From contig NC_054884.1 of NCBI RefSeq assembly GCF_018320785.1, positions 22,383,667 through 22,447,666 of the forward strand: a stretch of 64,000 bases of DNA. Direction: 5' to 3'. The position numbers and the translations under genes are program-made. Each line of letters opens with the position of its first letter. Positions within the stretch are counted from its first letter, which is position 1. Below, piece by piece: positions 1 through 59,284 of this stretch. The DNA comes from Cheilinus undulatus (lineage: Eukaryota > Chordata > Actinopteri > Labriformes > Labridae). The notes beneath the pieces were generated by a model, which worked only from the letters and a program-made list of their open reading frames with translations, was not told the origin of the DNA and did not search any database.

Positions 1-479
1 AAATAATTAAACAGATCATAGTGCATTAAAATGAGTGTTTTATTAGGGCCCGAGCACCTTCCTAGCAACAGGAAGTGACACAATTGGACCATTTCTTTAA
101 TTTCTATCACTGTGCTGAACTTATCAAGCTCTGATTTTATAAGAACAGCCTATTTTCTCCATAATGCATACATGTTTCAGTAAAGGATGTCTCAATGGCA
201 ATGGTGAGCAATGAGCCAGGAAGTTGGCAAAACTCTGATATGCTACATATGATCTTATCCATATTTGACATGTACGATCAAGGTCTGCCCCTCTACACAG
301 TCAAAGTTTAATTTTATGGATTTGTTGTACTGCCACCTACAGTAAGAGGCTAGTAACACCTCAAACATAAAATGTCAAATCTTTCAGTTTTAAATGATAA
401 AATATTAGTCCTAGCTAATTCACATCTACATATTAGTGTCTTGGTTTGTCATACCGCCACCTAGTGTTGACAGCCAGTA

Positions 480-620
480 CTACATCATATAGAAAGTGCA
501 ACATGTTCATTATTTTTGATTCAATCACAATCCTGGGAGGGACAAATGACCAAAATTTAACGAAAACTAAAAGGCATTTCAATCTAAAGACAGACTAAAT
601 TTAAAATAACTGTAGAATTA
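480..620 (+). repeat. Truncated copy of the MITE family seen complete at 29247-29787
   Basis: The stretch with AAAACTAAAA, AAGACAGACTAA and the terminal AGAATTAACACTG matches the right-hand end of the element at 29247-29787, which ends AAAATTAACACT. Only this end is recognisable. The left boundary is unclear and the copy is diverged. Confidence 0.45.
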
Positions 621-769
621 ACACTGAAGTAAAACAAAATTTCAAATAATACACTTATTGCACATTACTCTGAAACTTGTGTTCATTCATAACTATATCT
701 ACTACCTGATGGTTAAATTCCTCAGTGAGGTGTTCAATTACTGGACAGTGAAAGTAAAGTGTTGGATCA

Positions 770-1135
770 AGGAGGGCTGAGTTGGTTTTTGTGGTAGTGT
801 GAGTCAGATAGGGATGAACATGAGGCATAATGACCTTAACCTCCAAAATCCAACCAGTTTATCCTTGAGTCCTTGAGTGGACATTTGTGAAAAGTTTAAA
901 TAGAAGCATTCTGGAGATAAATATTCACAATCAAAGGATGAACATGAGGCCCAGTGATCTGACCTTCAACAAATGACCTCCAAAATCCAATGAGCCCATC
1001 CTTGAGTCAGAGACATTTCTGCAAAGTCTGAAGAAAACTGAGCTATAACATTCACAAGATTGGTCCTGGCAAATGGCTGGACAACCTAAAAACATAATAC
1101 CCTGGAATTCAGCTGGCACCACCACCATCTGTGCT
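770..1135 (+). repeat. Dispersed teleost repeat with an internal duplication
   Basis: Two diverged units of about 140 bases share the phrases GGATGAACATGAGGC, CCTCCAAAATCCAA, ATCCTTGAGTC and GACATTT (units near 812-900 and 937-1030). The second runs on into GGACAACCTAAAAACATAAT. I know this wording from an abundant fish intergenic repeat but cannot name its class. It codes for nothing. Confidence 0.5.
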
Positions 1136-1738
1136 CAGTGGAAGACTATTGGAGCTAAATTAATACACATTTCAGATACATTAAATACTACTTTACAGCA
1201 TACGTTTTATTAATTTAATTCCAGACTTGACAGCATCTATCACATCTCAGACCAATTCTCGTGACAGTGCCGAGTCAGAATGGTCACAAAATTATCAGTT
1301 TGTCATCAAAGCATGTCTGTAACTGGCAAATAAGGTTAACTGCATTCAAGATTAATGAAATACTGACTACAGATTGTTCAATACTAAACCATGTTAATCT
1401 ATTTCAAATCCTGCCATGACCACAACATCACATCAGAGTTAAACAGCTTATTAGGACACTAACTGGGAACTTTCTCTCACTGTGGAGAGCAACACAGTGA
1501 TTTAAAAATGAGCAGTGCAACAGAAGAGACAGGAACATCATATGTGATTAAAATAAGAGCTGAGCTAGAAATTACATTCTATCTGGACAGTGGAGGTGTG
1601 GTTCAGCCTTCCAATGCTTCCATATTCTTCAATCTCTGCTTTGCAGCATAAAGTTACAACTATCTCCTCTTTGTAACATGTAAAAACAACAAACTGGACC
1701 TAAAAGCTAAGGGGTTTAGCAAAAAAGGATGTAGACAA

Positions 1739-1744
1739 TTTATT
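1739..1744 (-). terminator. BECN1: Candidate BECN1 poly(A) signal
   Basis: TTTATT on the plus strand reads AATAAA on the gene strand, about 70 bases after the stop codon. A second AATAAA lies at 1206-1211. Sequence alone does not show which one is used. Confidence 0.4.
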
Positions 1745-1814
1745 TTCCTTTGGCAAAGTATCCAAATAAGATTCAAATAGCATCCAGTAACCACAGAGTT
1801 CTTGTCCAGCTGGT

Positions 1815-8497
<6,683 letters not shown>

Positions 8498-8754
8498 CGT
8501 TCAGCTGCAAGAACACAAGATAACAATGCACATAGGAGATAATATTGTCAATAATTACATCTTTATATGAATATCACCAAATGTCGTTTTTACAAAGTCA
8601 AGAAGTAACTGCAACACAAAAAGAAGTTCTCTAGTTAGTACACTGTTACTGTCGATAGCTGGTTAGCTTTAGTGCTAATACAGCTAGCTATTTATCCTTA
8701 ACGTTTAGGTAACCCAGAGAACAGCCAAACGCAAATCACATGAGATAAACTTAC

Positions 8755-8870
8755 TGTCGCTTGTGAAGAATCAGATATATTGCATTTTAATATCGACTTT
8801 TACATGCCTAAAAGAATAAGAACGACCCTTGTTTGTCTAGCGTGACTGTTACATTTTGCACCTCGGGACT
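8755..8870 (-). other. BECN1: BECN1 non-coding first exon (inferred)
   Basis: On the minus strand GCGACA is followed by a strong donor GTAAGT, giving an exon end at 8755. A 250-bp intron leads to the acceptor TTCTTGCAG before CTGAACGATGG, which carries the start codon. The upstream end of the exon is a guess based on the promoter motifs. Confidence 0.6.
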
Positions 8871-8877
8871 TGTCTTT

Positions 8878-8960
8878 CCACTTCCTTATTGTTGTTTACG
8901 CGGATGTGACGTCAGAATTAGCTTGGCCACTTATGTTCACTGGAGCGATACGTCTACACG
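8878..8960 (-). promoter_or_regulatory. BECN1: BECN1 core promoter, TATA-less, ETS and CRE sites
   Basis: A perfect palindromic CRE, TGACGTCA, lies at 8907-8914. It is preceded by CGGATG, an ETS-like core. A second ETS-type CACTTCC (GGAAGTG on the gene strand) is at 8878-8885. The segment is richer in CpG than its surroundings and has no TATA box. CREB/ATF plus ETS pairs are usual in housekeeping promoters, but use here is inferred. Confidence 0.5.
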
Positions 8961-9129
8961 GGCGCCATTTGAGAGGGGGGTAGCCGTGTCTCATGTTTCA
9001 AAGCACACATGTCTTCGGAATACATGAAGAAATTGTGAAAATAGTGATATTGAAACTGTAGAACAATTTTACTTACGGTGTAAAATTGTCCATGATTTTT
9101 GGCTTGCATTTCAGGGGTGGCTCAGCTCT

Positions 9130-9466
9130 AAAGACGTTATTTTGCAGCTTTTAACGGTGATGGCAGTTAAAACCAGAGTATTTATGAAAGAGAAAAAGGT
9201 AGGGTTTCTGGTAAATAACTTGATAATGTTGGGAAAGCATTTCATTCACAGATGCAAATACGTTAAGATCAAACCACATATTGAAGGATGGAAACATGAA
9301 TTGAAACAGTTTGCAAACTCTCTTCTATTTATTAAGGAGAGGAATGCTCAAAGACTCTCTGCTCACGTGATATTGACATTGACATTGACATGTTCAAAGG
9401 AATTTGTGCCTTGACGTTTGAACTGAAATATTGTCAATAAAATCTTTATATATATATATATATATG
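9130..9466 (+). mobile_element. 5'-truncated L1-like LINE, end of ORF2 and tail
   Basis: The frame 9142-9414 reads LVNNLIMLGKHFIHRCKYVK followed by KPHIEGWKHELKQFANSL. This is the pattern of the last part of fish L1 ORF2 proteins (LLLGKFHIHK, then KP, then ELK). It ends at a stop, followed by AATAAA and a (TA)n tail at about 9440-9466. Only the C-terminal 90 codons remain. It lies in the gap between BECN1 and BRCA1. Confidence 0.7.
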
Positions 9467-10139
9467 GAAATAATCGGAAGAAACTGCCAGTGGAGAATAC
9501 TTGGGGAGAATGAGTCATAAAGAGTGATATCCCACTCAAATCATGTGGATTGGAATTTCTGTTAAATAGTTGTTTTAACTTATTTATCTTATCTTTAAAA
9601 AATCACAACAAACTATTGTTTTGTAGTGGTATAGCTTCTGCAACACAATCTCAGTAGGCCTACTATAAACCTATAAAACTTTTCCTTACTTTTAAGTGTA
9701 GTCTATTGATTCCATAAAGTGGTAAAGTCTGTTTACATATGTTAAAAATACTGCTGAAAATAGAAGAATGAAATCATTTCAATATTAACAGCCTTTTTTT
9801 TACATGCATGTATTTGGTAAATGCATCGTGGGGACAGTTTCAAATAATTGCCATAACTAATTATCGCATTAACCAAAACCATGATATCATCTGCTTTGTA
9901 GAAACACTTTGACAAGTACTCATAGTTTTGATGACTATTTATCCATAAGTAAGATACAAACTAAGGTATGACTGACTCAACACCTGACTTTTTTTAAACA
10001 ACATATAGCCTGTAGTTCATGAAAAATCACTTCTAGATCTCCAAAAAGGGTTTGTGTGTTTTTTTTTTAATAGCTGGTAGGTTAAAAGTGATACTTGGTT
10101 GTTGAAGTTTGAGTCCACGTTTTGATGATTCTATAAAAA

Positions 10140-10618
10140 TCTGCCCTACTTATGGTCCTCCTTGCCCTGAGCTCTGCATTTGACACAGTACACCATAATA
10201 TTCTAATTGACTGACTCAGGCTGTGGGTGGGGGTCAGAGGGAGTGCCTCCCTGCTACCTGTCAAATAGGAGTTTTTCTGTGTCAGTTGGTCCACATTTTT
10301 CTTGTGGTGTGCCTCAAGGATCTCTCTTGGGGCCCATTTTACTCTCCCTTCATATGCTTCCCCTGAGCAGCGCCATCAGTAAATTTCAAGGAGTATCATA
10401 CCACTTACAATGATGGCATTTAACTGTATATATCTCAAACCAAATGACACTGATAAAACGTTGCCTGAATATTTGACTTCCATTAAAGGTTCAGTAAGTG
10501 ATATTTATTCAGTTAAACTCTGATTAAACTGAGATCATGTCATATTATTGTAACTGTTGCCGAGCCCCTGATGACCTTGTTCTGTGAAAGGTGCTATACA
10601 AATAAAATGTACTTACTT
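10140..10618 (+). mobile_element. LINE fragment (CR1/L2/Rex-like), reverse transcriptase piece and 3' end
   Basis: Broken reading frames encode ALSSAFDTVHHNILI and, after a frameshift, VPQGSLLGPILLSLHMLPLS. These match reverse transcriptase motifs of the CR1/L2 group. The 3' end GAAAGGTGCTATACAAATAAA followed by ACTTACTT is typical of these elements. The copy is dead (internal TGA and frameshift). Confidence 0.75.
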
Positions 10619-10799
10619 TTCATTAATCAATGTCAAAGTCTTTGCATTTTTACTTTGTTTATTTTCATATATTAGATACATTGAGAGTTGTTATTTCAGA
10701 ACAACAACTAAATGTTGACTGAAAATATATAGACCGCAGAAAAGTAGGTTTAAAAGGGGTGAAGTGTTTAACTGTGTTGTTTGGGCTCCATGCCAGCGG

Positions 10800-10917
10800 G
10801 TGGCGCTGTGATATTACTTCCAAACCGCCATCAAGCATGCGCAGAAAAAGTCAATAGTTGCGGGAAAACTGAAGCGGATGTTTCCTGTGTAGTGTCTTCT
10901 CTCAGTCACTAATCAAG
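10800..10917 (+). promoter_or_regulatory. BRCA1: BRCA1 promoter and non-coding exon 1
   Basis: An NRF1-like GCATGCGCAG is at 10835-10844 and an E2F-like GCGGGAAA at 10860-10867. GCGGATGTTTCC, with ETS-like cores, follows. The exon ends AATCAAG at 10917 before donor GTAAAT. E2F control would fit the S-phase expression known for BRCA1. The exact transcription start is not visible. Confidence 0.55.
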
Positions 10918-12235
10918 GTAAATAATGAAATCTAACTTCTTGTTCTCCACCGCAAATGGCAGTTCAAGATTTCTGTGTTGCGTTTGTTCACAAAATAGTT
11001 CGCGACGGATTTCAAAACTACCTGTCATAATGTTTAAAGTTGTGGGGTCCTTGGTCTGTTAGTTGTGTAACCTCTCAAAATAAATCATGGCAGCTAGCAA
11101 GACTGATGTTTAAGAGACCGTTTACGCGTGTGTTTATGTTCTTAACGTTTTAATTCACATACTTTGTAATGCAGACGCTTCTTTGCTGTTGACCTATTAA
11201 AATATGATTAAAATATAACTGCCACGACTGATGTTTTAACGGTATCCAGAAACGCTTTACTATGTCGGTGTTAGTAAACTTATTCTGGTTTCCGCTGTTC
11301 ATCACGTTCATTAAACACAGTCCAGCATGTTTTATAGGAGGTGTATGGACATGTGTCTCCCCTTGTGTCATCATTGCCGCGGTATCTTTCTGTAGATAAC
11401 AGAACAAAGCTGGAATCAGTATAACAATGAGCAATAAATGTAACCTGATCAAAGTGCACAAAGATATTGAATTGTCTCACATTAACTGAACAATGGCTGG
11501 GTTGTAATAAACCATTATGAAAGTTGCTTAAAATCAAGATTGTGGTTTTCATGTTAACACAATTTGAAATTTTGATATGATTTTTAATGAATTCAGTCTT
11601 TTCCTATGTACCTGTCTAATGAAACAGGGATGCACCAGTGCATCAGTTTATCCTCTGTGTCAGATATCAGTGTTCATATGTGTCCAATCAATTCAATGCT
11701 GGCATCTGGTACCAATTACTGCTGGATCAAATAAGAGGTTTGTTATTTTACCAGGCAGAAAAAGACACCTGTTGGACAAACTCTGACCTGATTTTATGGT
11801 CAAACATGAACAGAAGTGATGAAAAAACATAGGAATTGATATCAGCCATCAGCTTAATTGTCATTTTAAACATCAGGATTGATATCAGCCCTAATGTTTT
11901 AACCTTCACAATCATTCATCCCTGCTTTTCATGGCAAAATATCATTAAGGCAACACAGATTTCATAATTTTCAAGCACTGAGTGTTGAAAAACTAGTGTC
12001 GGAAAAATGGGCACCTCAGTATAACCTTTGCAAAATTTTGACCCTTTTGTCCAGTTCACACTTTTGTAAAAAGCTGCTTAGCAGCTTTAAAAGTAAATTA
12101 CATTTTCCTTGTGACACACTGCTATATCCATGCCACTGTTCTCCCCATTATAATTTAAACTGCCCTACCAGAAATAATGTCTAAATAGCACTGAACAACT
12201 CTCCCATTATCATTTATTTGTATATTGTCCAATAG
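10918..12235 (+). other. BRCA1 intron 1, nothing else seen
   Basis: This is AT-rich sequence between the exon 1 donor at 10918 and the acceptor AATAG at 12231-12235. No repeat family or coding frame was recognised. Several short frames on both strands look random. Confidence 0.5.
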
Positions 12236-12249
12236 TGCCAAAAATCACC

Positions 12250-52812
<40,563 letters not shown>

Positions 52813-53068
52813 GCAAGGGAACCAAATCCGCCCATACCCACAGCTGTTTATCATCTTCTCATCATCTATTTTTACAACTTCATTTTTAATGTTTCACTCT
52901 GTAACTGAAGTGTCATTCATCTGTGTTGATATCTTATAAACCCTTTCTGTGGTGTGTCTACATGATAACATGTATATAAAGTTTAATCTATGATAAAAAA
53001 GGGGTCTTATTTATTTCTGTGTTGAACCGATGTACCAACTCATGCACACTAGCTTTAGGTACAAGAGT

Positions 53069-53074
53069 AATAAA
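53069..53074 (+). terminator. BRCA1: BRCA1 poly(A) signal candidate
   Basis: AATAAA lies 257 bases after the stop codon and is the first clear signal in the 3' UTR. Sequence beyond it carries another MITE scrap (53210-53290) and then Tc1 sequence. Confidence 0.6.
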
Positions 53075-53354
53075 GCTTTACTGCTAATTAAAAAGTTACA
53101 TTCAATGTACATTATAGTTCAGGAAACATTACTTTGTGAAGCCAAACACTGATAAAAATCACAGCTTTAGACTGAGAAATTTGTTTTAAAACACTGTAAA
53201 AACTAGTCAACCAACATTTTTCTATGAGGTAGGCTCAACTAAGACTAGTGAAAAATAGATCTGTGATAAAAACTGAACAAAAGAACGTTTAGTTCTCATC
53301 AAGGAGACTGGTTACTGAAATAATAGTGCTGGAATGTTGGGAATTTGAAAGCCA

Positions 53355-54330
53355 TGATGGACAAAAGTATATAGCCACAACTGTTAATTACCAAATTCAG
53401 GTGTTTCAGTCAATGGAACAATCAGGAACAACAGCAATTTAGCAACGAAGCAGAAGACCACGCAAAATCACAGAGAGGGGTCAACAACTGCTATGATGCA
53501 TAAAAGTCGCCCGATGCTTTGCTGAATCCACAGCTGAAGAGTTCTGAACTTCCACTGGCATTAATGTAAGCACAAAAACTGTGTGGCTGGAGCTTTGTGG
53601 AATTGGTTTCCATGGCTGAGCAGCTGCATGCAAGCCTCACATCACCAAGTTCAACGTCAAGTGTGTGATGTAGTGGTGGAAAGCACACCTACACTGAAGT
53701 GTGGAGCAGTGGAAACGTGTTTGCTGAAGTGACGAATTGTGCTTATCTGTTCGGCAGTCTGATGGGCGAGTCTGGGTTTGGTGGATGACGTTACCTGCCT
53801 GATTGCATTGTGCCAACTGTGAAGTTTGGTGGCAGTGGGAATAACCGTATGGGTATGTTTTTCAGGGTTTAGGCTAGGCACCTTGTCTCCAGGGAAGGGA
53901 AATCTTGATGCTTCAGCATACCACGACATTTTGGACAATGCTATGCTTCCAACCTTGTGGCAAACATTTGAGGAACATGCCTGTACCCACAAAGCAAGGA
54001 CTATAAAGACATGGTTTTATGAGTTGGAAGGGGAAGAACTTGACTGACCCACAAAGAGCCCTGACCTCAACTCCATCGAGCACCTTTTAGGATGAACTGG
54101 AATGGAGATTGCCTTCTCATCCAACATCAGTGCCTGACTTCATAAATACTTTACTGAATGAATGGGAACAAATTCCCTAAAGAAACACTCCAAAATCTTG
54201 AGGAAAGTCCTCCAAGAAGGCTGTTGAAGCTGTGAAATGGGTGCGGGGGCCAACTCAATGAAGTACATGTATTACAGTCCCTGTTAGTGTAATGGTCATG
54301 TGGGCGAATACTTTCGTACATCTGGTGTAT
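53355..54330 (+). mobile_element. Tc1-like transposon, nearly full length but dead
   Basis: It starts GATGGACAAAAGTATATAGCC and ends CGAATACTTTCGTACATC, recognisable as inverted termini. In between runs the Tc1 transposase order with AAGTCGCCCGATGC, CCATGGCTGAGCAGCTGCATG and CAGTCTGATGGGCGAGTCTGG. The codons around the first 60 residues are deleted and several frameshifts and stops are present. It is the closest relative of 42095-42715. Confidence 0.85.
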
Positions 54331-55784
54331 TTCTCCACTGTATATTTAAGGTGTGCCAGTATTTTTAGCGGCGTATTTTGAATCTTCTTATGAAACATGT
54401 TCTGCTGGCTGAAGAAGAAAATACCTCAAAGTTGTACCACAACTGTGTACTTGAGATATTACATTCACAATTAACAAATGAACATTACACCTACTGACTT
54501 TGGTCTTTGACCTAAAAATTTAACCAAGGTATCCTGGGGTCAGTGTGGTCTTTTGTGCAAAATTTGTAGAAAAGCCTTGAAAGGGTTGAGAACTTGTGTT
54601 TACTAGATTGGCCTGGACTGAACGACAATACAAGAACATCATGTATCAAGGCTTAAAATGAACACTTCTGTAAGGCACAGATGTTTGATTTGTAAGCCTT
54701 TAGTTGTTTAAGAACTCACAAAAGTCTGCCTCTTAAAATGATATCTATAAGTTACTATTAAAAATGTAGGGTTAAAATTTTCTGAGGTAAGTGCAAAAAG
54801 GTAATGTTTAATTTAAACACCTCTCACTGGCTCCTGTGGGAAACTAAAACATCCATTTACAGTATTTAGTACTTGTTATCTCCTGTCAGATCTGATGTAT
54901 TTCAGTAGGCACTTGTCATTTGTGTTGTCTTGATTGTGTGACTTGTTTACAATTCCTCTGTGTAAAGCAGCTCACTGCTCATGGCAGAAAGTCTGTAGTT
55001 CTCCTGAATGTGTCCTGTATGCTCCAACATGTTCTGCACAGTCATCTTGAATTATTTAACAGCCATTGTGTGGGAATAAAATAAGATGGAGGAGATTCAA
55101 CGGAACGAGCATAAAACTGACCCCTCCATGTGTGCTCTATACCAGCTTACAGGAGAATTCCAACTGAAACTATGAGATGATGAAATATGCATGTGAGGCT
55201 AGACTGCATCAAAACATGCTGGTAGGAGACGGAGCTGCTTGAACGCTGCTTTGTGTGCAGTGGTTTTTAAAAAGGTTTGTGTCAGTCATCCAGCACATTT
55301 TCTCCTTTGGTAAAACAGATTAAAGTAATTTTTCTTAAATTGAATCTGGTTAAATACTACTACACAGTAGTAGATTCTGTGAGGAGTTTTTAGCTGTTAA
55401 TGAAATTGACTAAAATGAAAACTGATGTGTCTGAACTCAGACAGCAAATAAGACCATCAACAATAAGACAGAGCTCTTCTTTACAGTTATGCTTGGGACC
55501 CGTCGGCCAATACATGGGGTAGGTGTCTGTTGAGGCAATCAACATCAACAGGTGAAACCAACTTTTTAAAAGTTTGCCACAACATCAATTCATTTAAAAT
55601 GCAAATTGGACATTTAAGTGATAACAACAGCACTTTGTGGGGGGACCAGAGAAACTACAGAGACCATCTCAGTAGCCACTGGTGTTCACATTGTTCAAAT
55701 GAAGCAGACTTTGAGGTCAAGTGTACTCACAAGAGGCCAAGGTCCCAAGAGGAGTCTTTATCAGAATGGATAAACATTTAAAAA
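54331..55784. other. Intergenic, no gene
   Basis: AT-rich intergenic DNA. TTTGACCTAAAAATTTAACC near 54505-54610 resembles the dispersed repeat at 770-1135. The rest shows nothing recognisable. Confidence 0.5.
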
Positions 55785-56695
55785 CGTTCTAAATACAATC
55801 AGATTAAACTTTTGGTTAGGGTAGGGTAGGATTAAGATTACGAGTAGGATACCAAAAATTAAAACTCTGACCTGCAAAACCAGACTGCAAAATGTTTTAT
55901 AAAGCTGCTCACAGGGAAAAAAAAAGCTTGTCCTCTGAATCATTCTAACGTCGCTTATGTAGCTCTGTTAGCTGGGTAAGCTATGCTAACAGCTACCATC
56001 ACTAAAGCTCACAAAACTTATGGATATCTATACTAACGAAGCTACAAAGCTAACGTTAACAACATAAGCTATGTAGCTCCATTCTCTACCTAGCTTTAGT
56101 TTTAACTACGTTTGCTAAAACTTAAGTTGCTAAGGCTTACTTTGCTACATTGGCTTGTATAATAACGTTAATTACATAACTAGCAGAGCTAAAGCTAATG
56201 AAGCTAACGTGAGCCACTGTTCGCATATCTATTCCCAGAATGTGTCTATACATAATTTACCCCCCTGGTTAGACCCCTGAGCTTTTCTCTGTTTTATTTA
56301 TGAAATGTTCATATTCTGTAATGTTTGTAGTGTAGTTATTACCTCCGCCAAGGAGGTTATGTGATTGGGAGGATTTGTTTGTTAGTTTGTTAGTTTGTTA
56401 GTTTGTTGGTTTGTTAGTTAGTTAGTCAGAAATGGCATAAGGAAGAACTGATTAGATTTTGGGAGTGATCCGGATCATCGTCTGGATCCAGGATTTTTTA
56501 AAAGATTCTGCACTATTGGGAGATAGGGCTAATGGCAGAGGTCTGCGTTCTCTGAGTGCTTTTCTAGTTTGTTGAATATGACTACGTTGTACCAGCAAAT
56601 TACATCACTACTGTTCTGATAGAGACAGCATTTCACAGGAATGGTCTGTGATAGGGGGTGTCTGAGGTCTATGGTCTGCAGCCAGACTGTCTTCA
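55785..56695. mobile_element. TAGC-rich element, copy B, inverted relative to copy A
   Basis: Read on the minus strand it follows copy A: AGTCTGGCTGCAGACC at the end near 56690, AAATTATGTATAGAC, GTTAGCTTCATTAGCTTTAGC and TTTTTGGTATCCTACTC. The unit at 56337-56567 is inserted in it or lies beside it. The end near 55785 looks truncated. Confidence 0.6.
56337..56567 (+). repeat. Unclassified dispersed element with 5' hairpin
   Basis: ATTACCTCCGCCAAGGAGG carries the stem CCTCC/GGAGG, followed by TTATGTGATTGG, a (GTTTGTTA)n run, CTGATTAGATTTTGGGAGTG, ATCCGGATCATCGTCTGGAT and the end GTGCTTTTCTAGTTT. I know this as a widespread fish repeat. The class is uncertain. Confidence 0.65.
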
Positions 56696-57059
56696 AGGTC
56701 TCTAATGTGACAGATCGAGGGCTGTCAGCCTTATTGCATTAATCGGGATTACCTCACATCCACAACAAGTGCTTCATTTGTAATTGCAGATAATCTAATG
56801 CTTTATTGGCCATTTCAGCACATTTTACTGATACTTTATTTCCTTTTCAGTTCATACAACTTAAAAATTTATTCCTCTGTGGTTGAGTTCATGTCACAAT
56901 CTTCAATATCCCCGAATTCCTTATTTTCTTTTTTTAAAGCAGGTCTATATCCCAAGAGAAAGTCAATTGCCCTTAGTTTAAAAAAGCACAAGAATCCAAA
57001 CCAATTGCAAACCAGTTACATGCATACTTCTATCCTGCACCATGTCACAAAGCTTAAAT

Positions 57060-57340
57060 AATCTCAAACTGGATCTTGAACATGATAGTGAGTTTTCTGT
57101 ACTCAAAAGCACCTTAGGGATGAGGTGGAACAGAGGATCCACAGCATGGATGTTGAGCCAATGAATCTGCAGCAACAGTGACACTATCCGCCCAATATAG
57201 CCCAAATTCCCCTACAAATGTTTACAGCACATTGTGGCATCTATTTCACAAGAATTAAGGTAGTTCTAAAGGCAGAAGGGGTCCAACCCGGCACCAGTAA
57301 GATCATGTACCTAATAATGTGGCCAGCGAGTGTACATGGA
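57060..57340 (+). mobile_element. Tc1-like fragment, third family
   Basis: TTGAACATGATAGTGAGTTT, ACAGCATGGATGTTGAGCC, AATTAAGGTAGTTCTAAAGG and the terminus CCTAATAATGTGGCCAGCGA form the C-terminal transposase codons and right end of a common fish Tc1-like family. The left part is missing. Confidence 0.7.
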
Positions 57341-57600
57341 TGCTAATATGCTCACGTTTTGCACGTTCAATCTCCGATCTGTAGTGAATAAGTTCCACAG
57401 GAGTCAGACTGAAGCTTTCTAATAAGTCTGAGCTAATTTCAGCACCTACTGTTAGCATCATTAAAGCACCCAACTAGGCAAACTCATTGAAGCCTCTCAG
57501 TCTGACCTCATTTTACACAGGCTTAGCTGTTAATTTGCTCTCTAGTTTTCACTGAGGTGTGTAGCATTCTTAAACATCTCTGAAGTGTGTCTAGCATTGA

Positions 57601-57622
57601 TTTTTTTTTTTTTTTTTTTTTT
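57601..57622. repeat. T22 homopolymer
   Basis: An uninterrupted run of 22 T bases in intergenic DNA. It may be a retroposon tail read on the opposite strand, but no matching body was recognised. Confidence 0.9.
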
Positions 57623-58189
57623 GTAGAGCTGTTGAGTTTCAAATTCTCCAGTGAGTATTACTCTACTATGTAGTTAGCAGGTGTCTGTACTAATAGAAAA
57701 GGTTTAAAGTCATGTGATTCACAAGTTAAAAACTCCACAAACCCACCAAAGTTGAACATCCATGTCTTTGCCTCTCTCTAAACTGGTATAAATGGACTTG
57801 AGCTTATAACCACCTTGTTTCTAGCCTAATGACACCTTGTGTAAATTCTAGGCTGGTGCCATCTGTCACTGAATATGGAAGCAGGTTTGCCCATAGTAAT
57901 GAGACTCTACTTTTAAAAAAAATGCTGGAGATGTTTCCTTGAAACATTTAGATATAGTTTACTTATGTGCTGATAACTCACAAGACGTGTTAATTCTTTT
58001 GTCTAACTGGTATGAGTAAATCATGCAGCTCTCATGACCCAGTGCAAAAAAAAATATCAGCTTGTTTTTTTCTTCTTTGCTAACTTCTTTTGCAGGAAAA
58101 TCTTCTCTTTTTGAAGATACAGATGATTATTTGTTTTTATTGACTGTAACAAGAGAGAGAATTGATGGAAAATCTACACTCAGTGTTCT

Positions 58190-59180
58190 ATAATTACAAA
58201 GTGAAAACAGAATTTTAAAAATGTTTGCAAATTTCTCAGAAATAAAACTGAAATATCACATTGACACAAGTATTCAAACCCTTACCTGTGTACTAAGTTA
58301 AAGCACCTTTGGCAGTAAATAAAGCCTAGAGTCTTTTTGAATATGTTCGCCTGGATTGGGGGATTTTCTGCATATTTTGTCTCAAGCTCAGTCAGGTCAA
58401 ATGTGGACCGTCAGTGGACAGACATTTTCAGGTCTCTCCAGAGATGATCAGTAGGGTTCAAGTCAAGTTTCTGGCTGGGCCATTCTAGGACATTTACATA
58501 GTTCTCCCTGAGCCACTCCTGTGTCATGTCGGCTGGGTGCTTAGGGTCATTGTCATGTTTTAAGGTGAACCTTCAGCCCAGTCTGAGGTCTTAAATGCTG
58601 CCAAACAGGTTTTCATCCAGGATATCTCTGTACTCTGCTCCATTCATCTATTCCTCAACACTGGCCGGCCTTTAGTCGCTGCTGAAAAGCACCCCCACAG
58701 CACGATGCTGCCACCACCACGCTTCACTGTTGGGATGGTATTGAACAGGTGATTTCCTCCAGACATAATGTTTAGAACTGAGGCAAAACAGTTCAGAATG
58801 GGTTTTATCAGACCAAAGAATCTTGTTCCTCACAGTCTGAGAGTCCTTCAGGTACTTCAGGAAGGCTTCTGTCTAGCCACTCTGCCATTAAGCCAAAATC
58901 TGTGGAGTAACCCTGTGATGGTTTTCCTTCTGGAACTTTGTCCCATCTCCACACAGGAATTCTGGAGTTCAGTCAGAGTGACCATCAGGCTCTTGGTCAC
59001 CTCTCTTATGAACAATTTCTAAGTTTGGCCAGTTGACCAACTCTTAGAAGAGTCCTGGTTGTGCCAAACTTCTTCTATTTGAGGATTACGGAGGCCACTG
59101 TGTTCTTGGGAACCTTCATTGCAGCAGATTATTTTTTTGAAGCCTTCCTCTGATCTGTGAATCATTGGAAGTTCCACCAA
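58190..59180 (-). mobile_element. Tc1-like transposon, dead copy
   Basis: On the minus strand it carries the same transposase order as 32958-34405: plus-strand landmarks CCCCCACAGCACGATGCTGCC, CCTCCAGACATAATGTTTAG and CAGACCAAAGAATCTTGTTCC occur in the same sequence. Stops and frameshifts are present. The right-hand part, with a CTTCCTCTGATC segment near 59140, is preserved further than in the first copy. Confidence 0.85.
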
Positions 59181-59284
59181 TAATCACATTCACAGTAGAG
59201 CTGAAAGGAACAAGTTGCTGGCTTTTTGATAGCTTTTTTTAGTTGTCTGACTACTTAAAGAGCTTTTACACCCCTTTGCCACGT

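Larger units (their letters stand above)
1..1814. other. Region downstream of BECN1, no second gene seen
   Basis: This stretch holds the BECN1 3' UTR (directly below 1815) and AT-rich intergenic DNA. The short open frames here show no recognisable protein family. Two old dispersed repeats are described separately (480-620 and 770-1135). Possible poly(A) signals for the minus-strand gene lie at 1739-1744 and 1206-1211. Confidence 0.6.

Noticed and set aside
9142..9414. A 90-codon frame that could be a small gene between BECN1 and BRCA1
   Set aside because: It matches the C-terminus of L1 ORF2 and is followed by a poly(A) signal and a simple tail.
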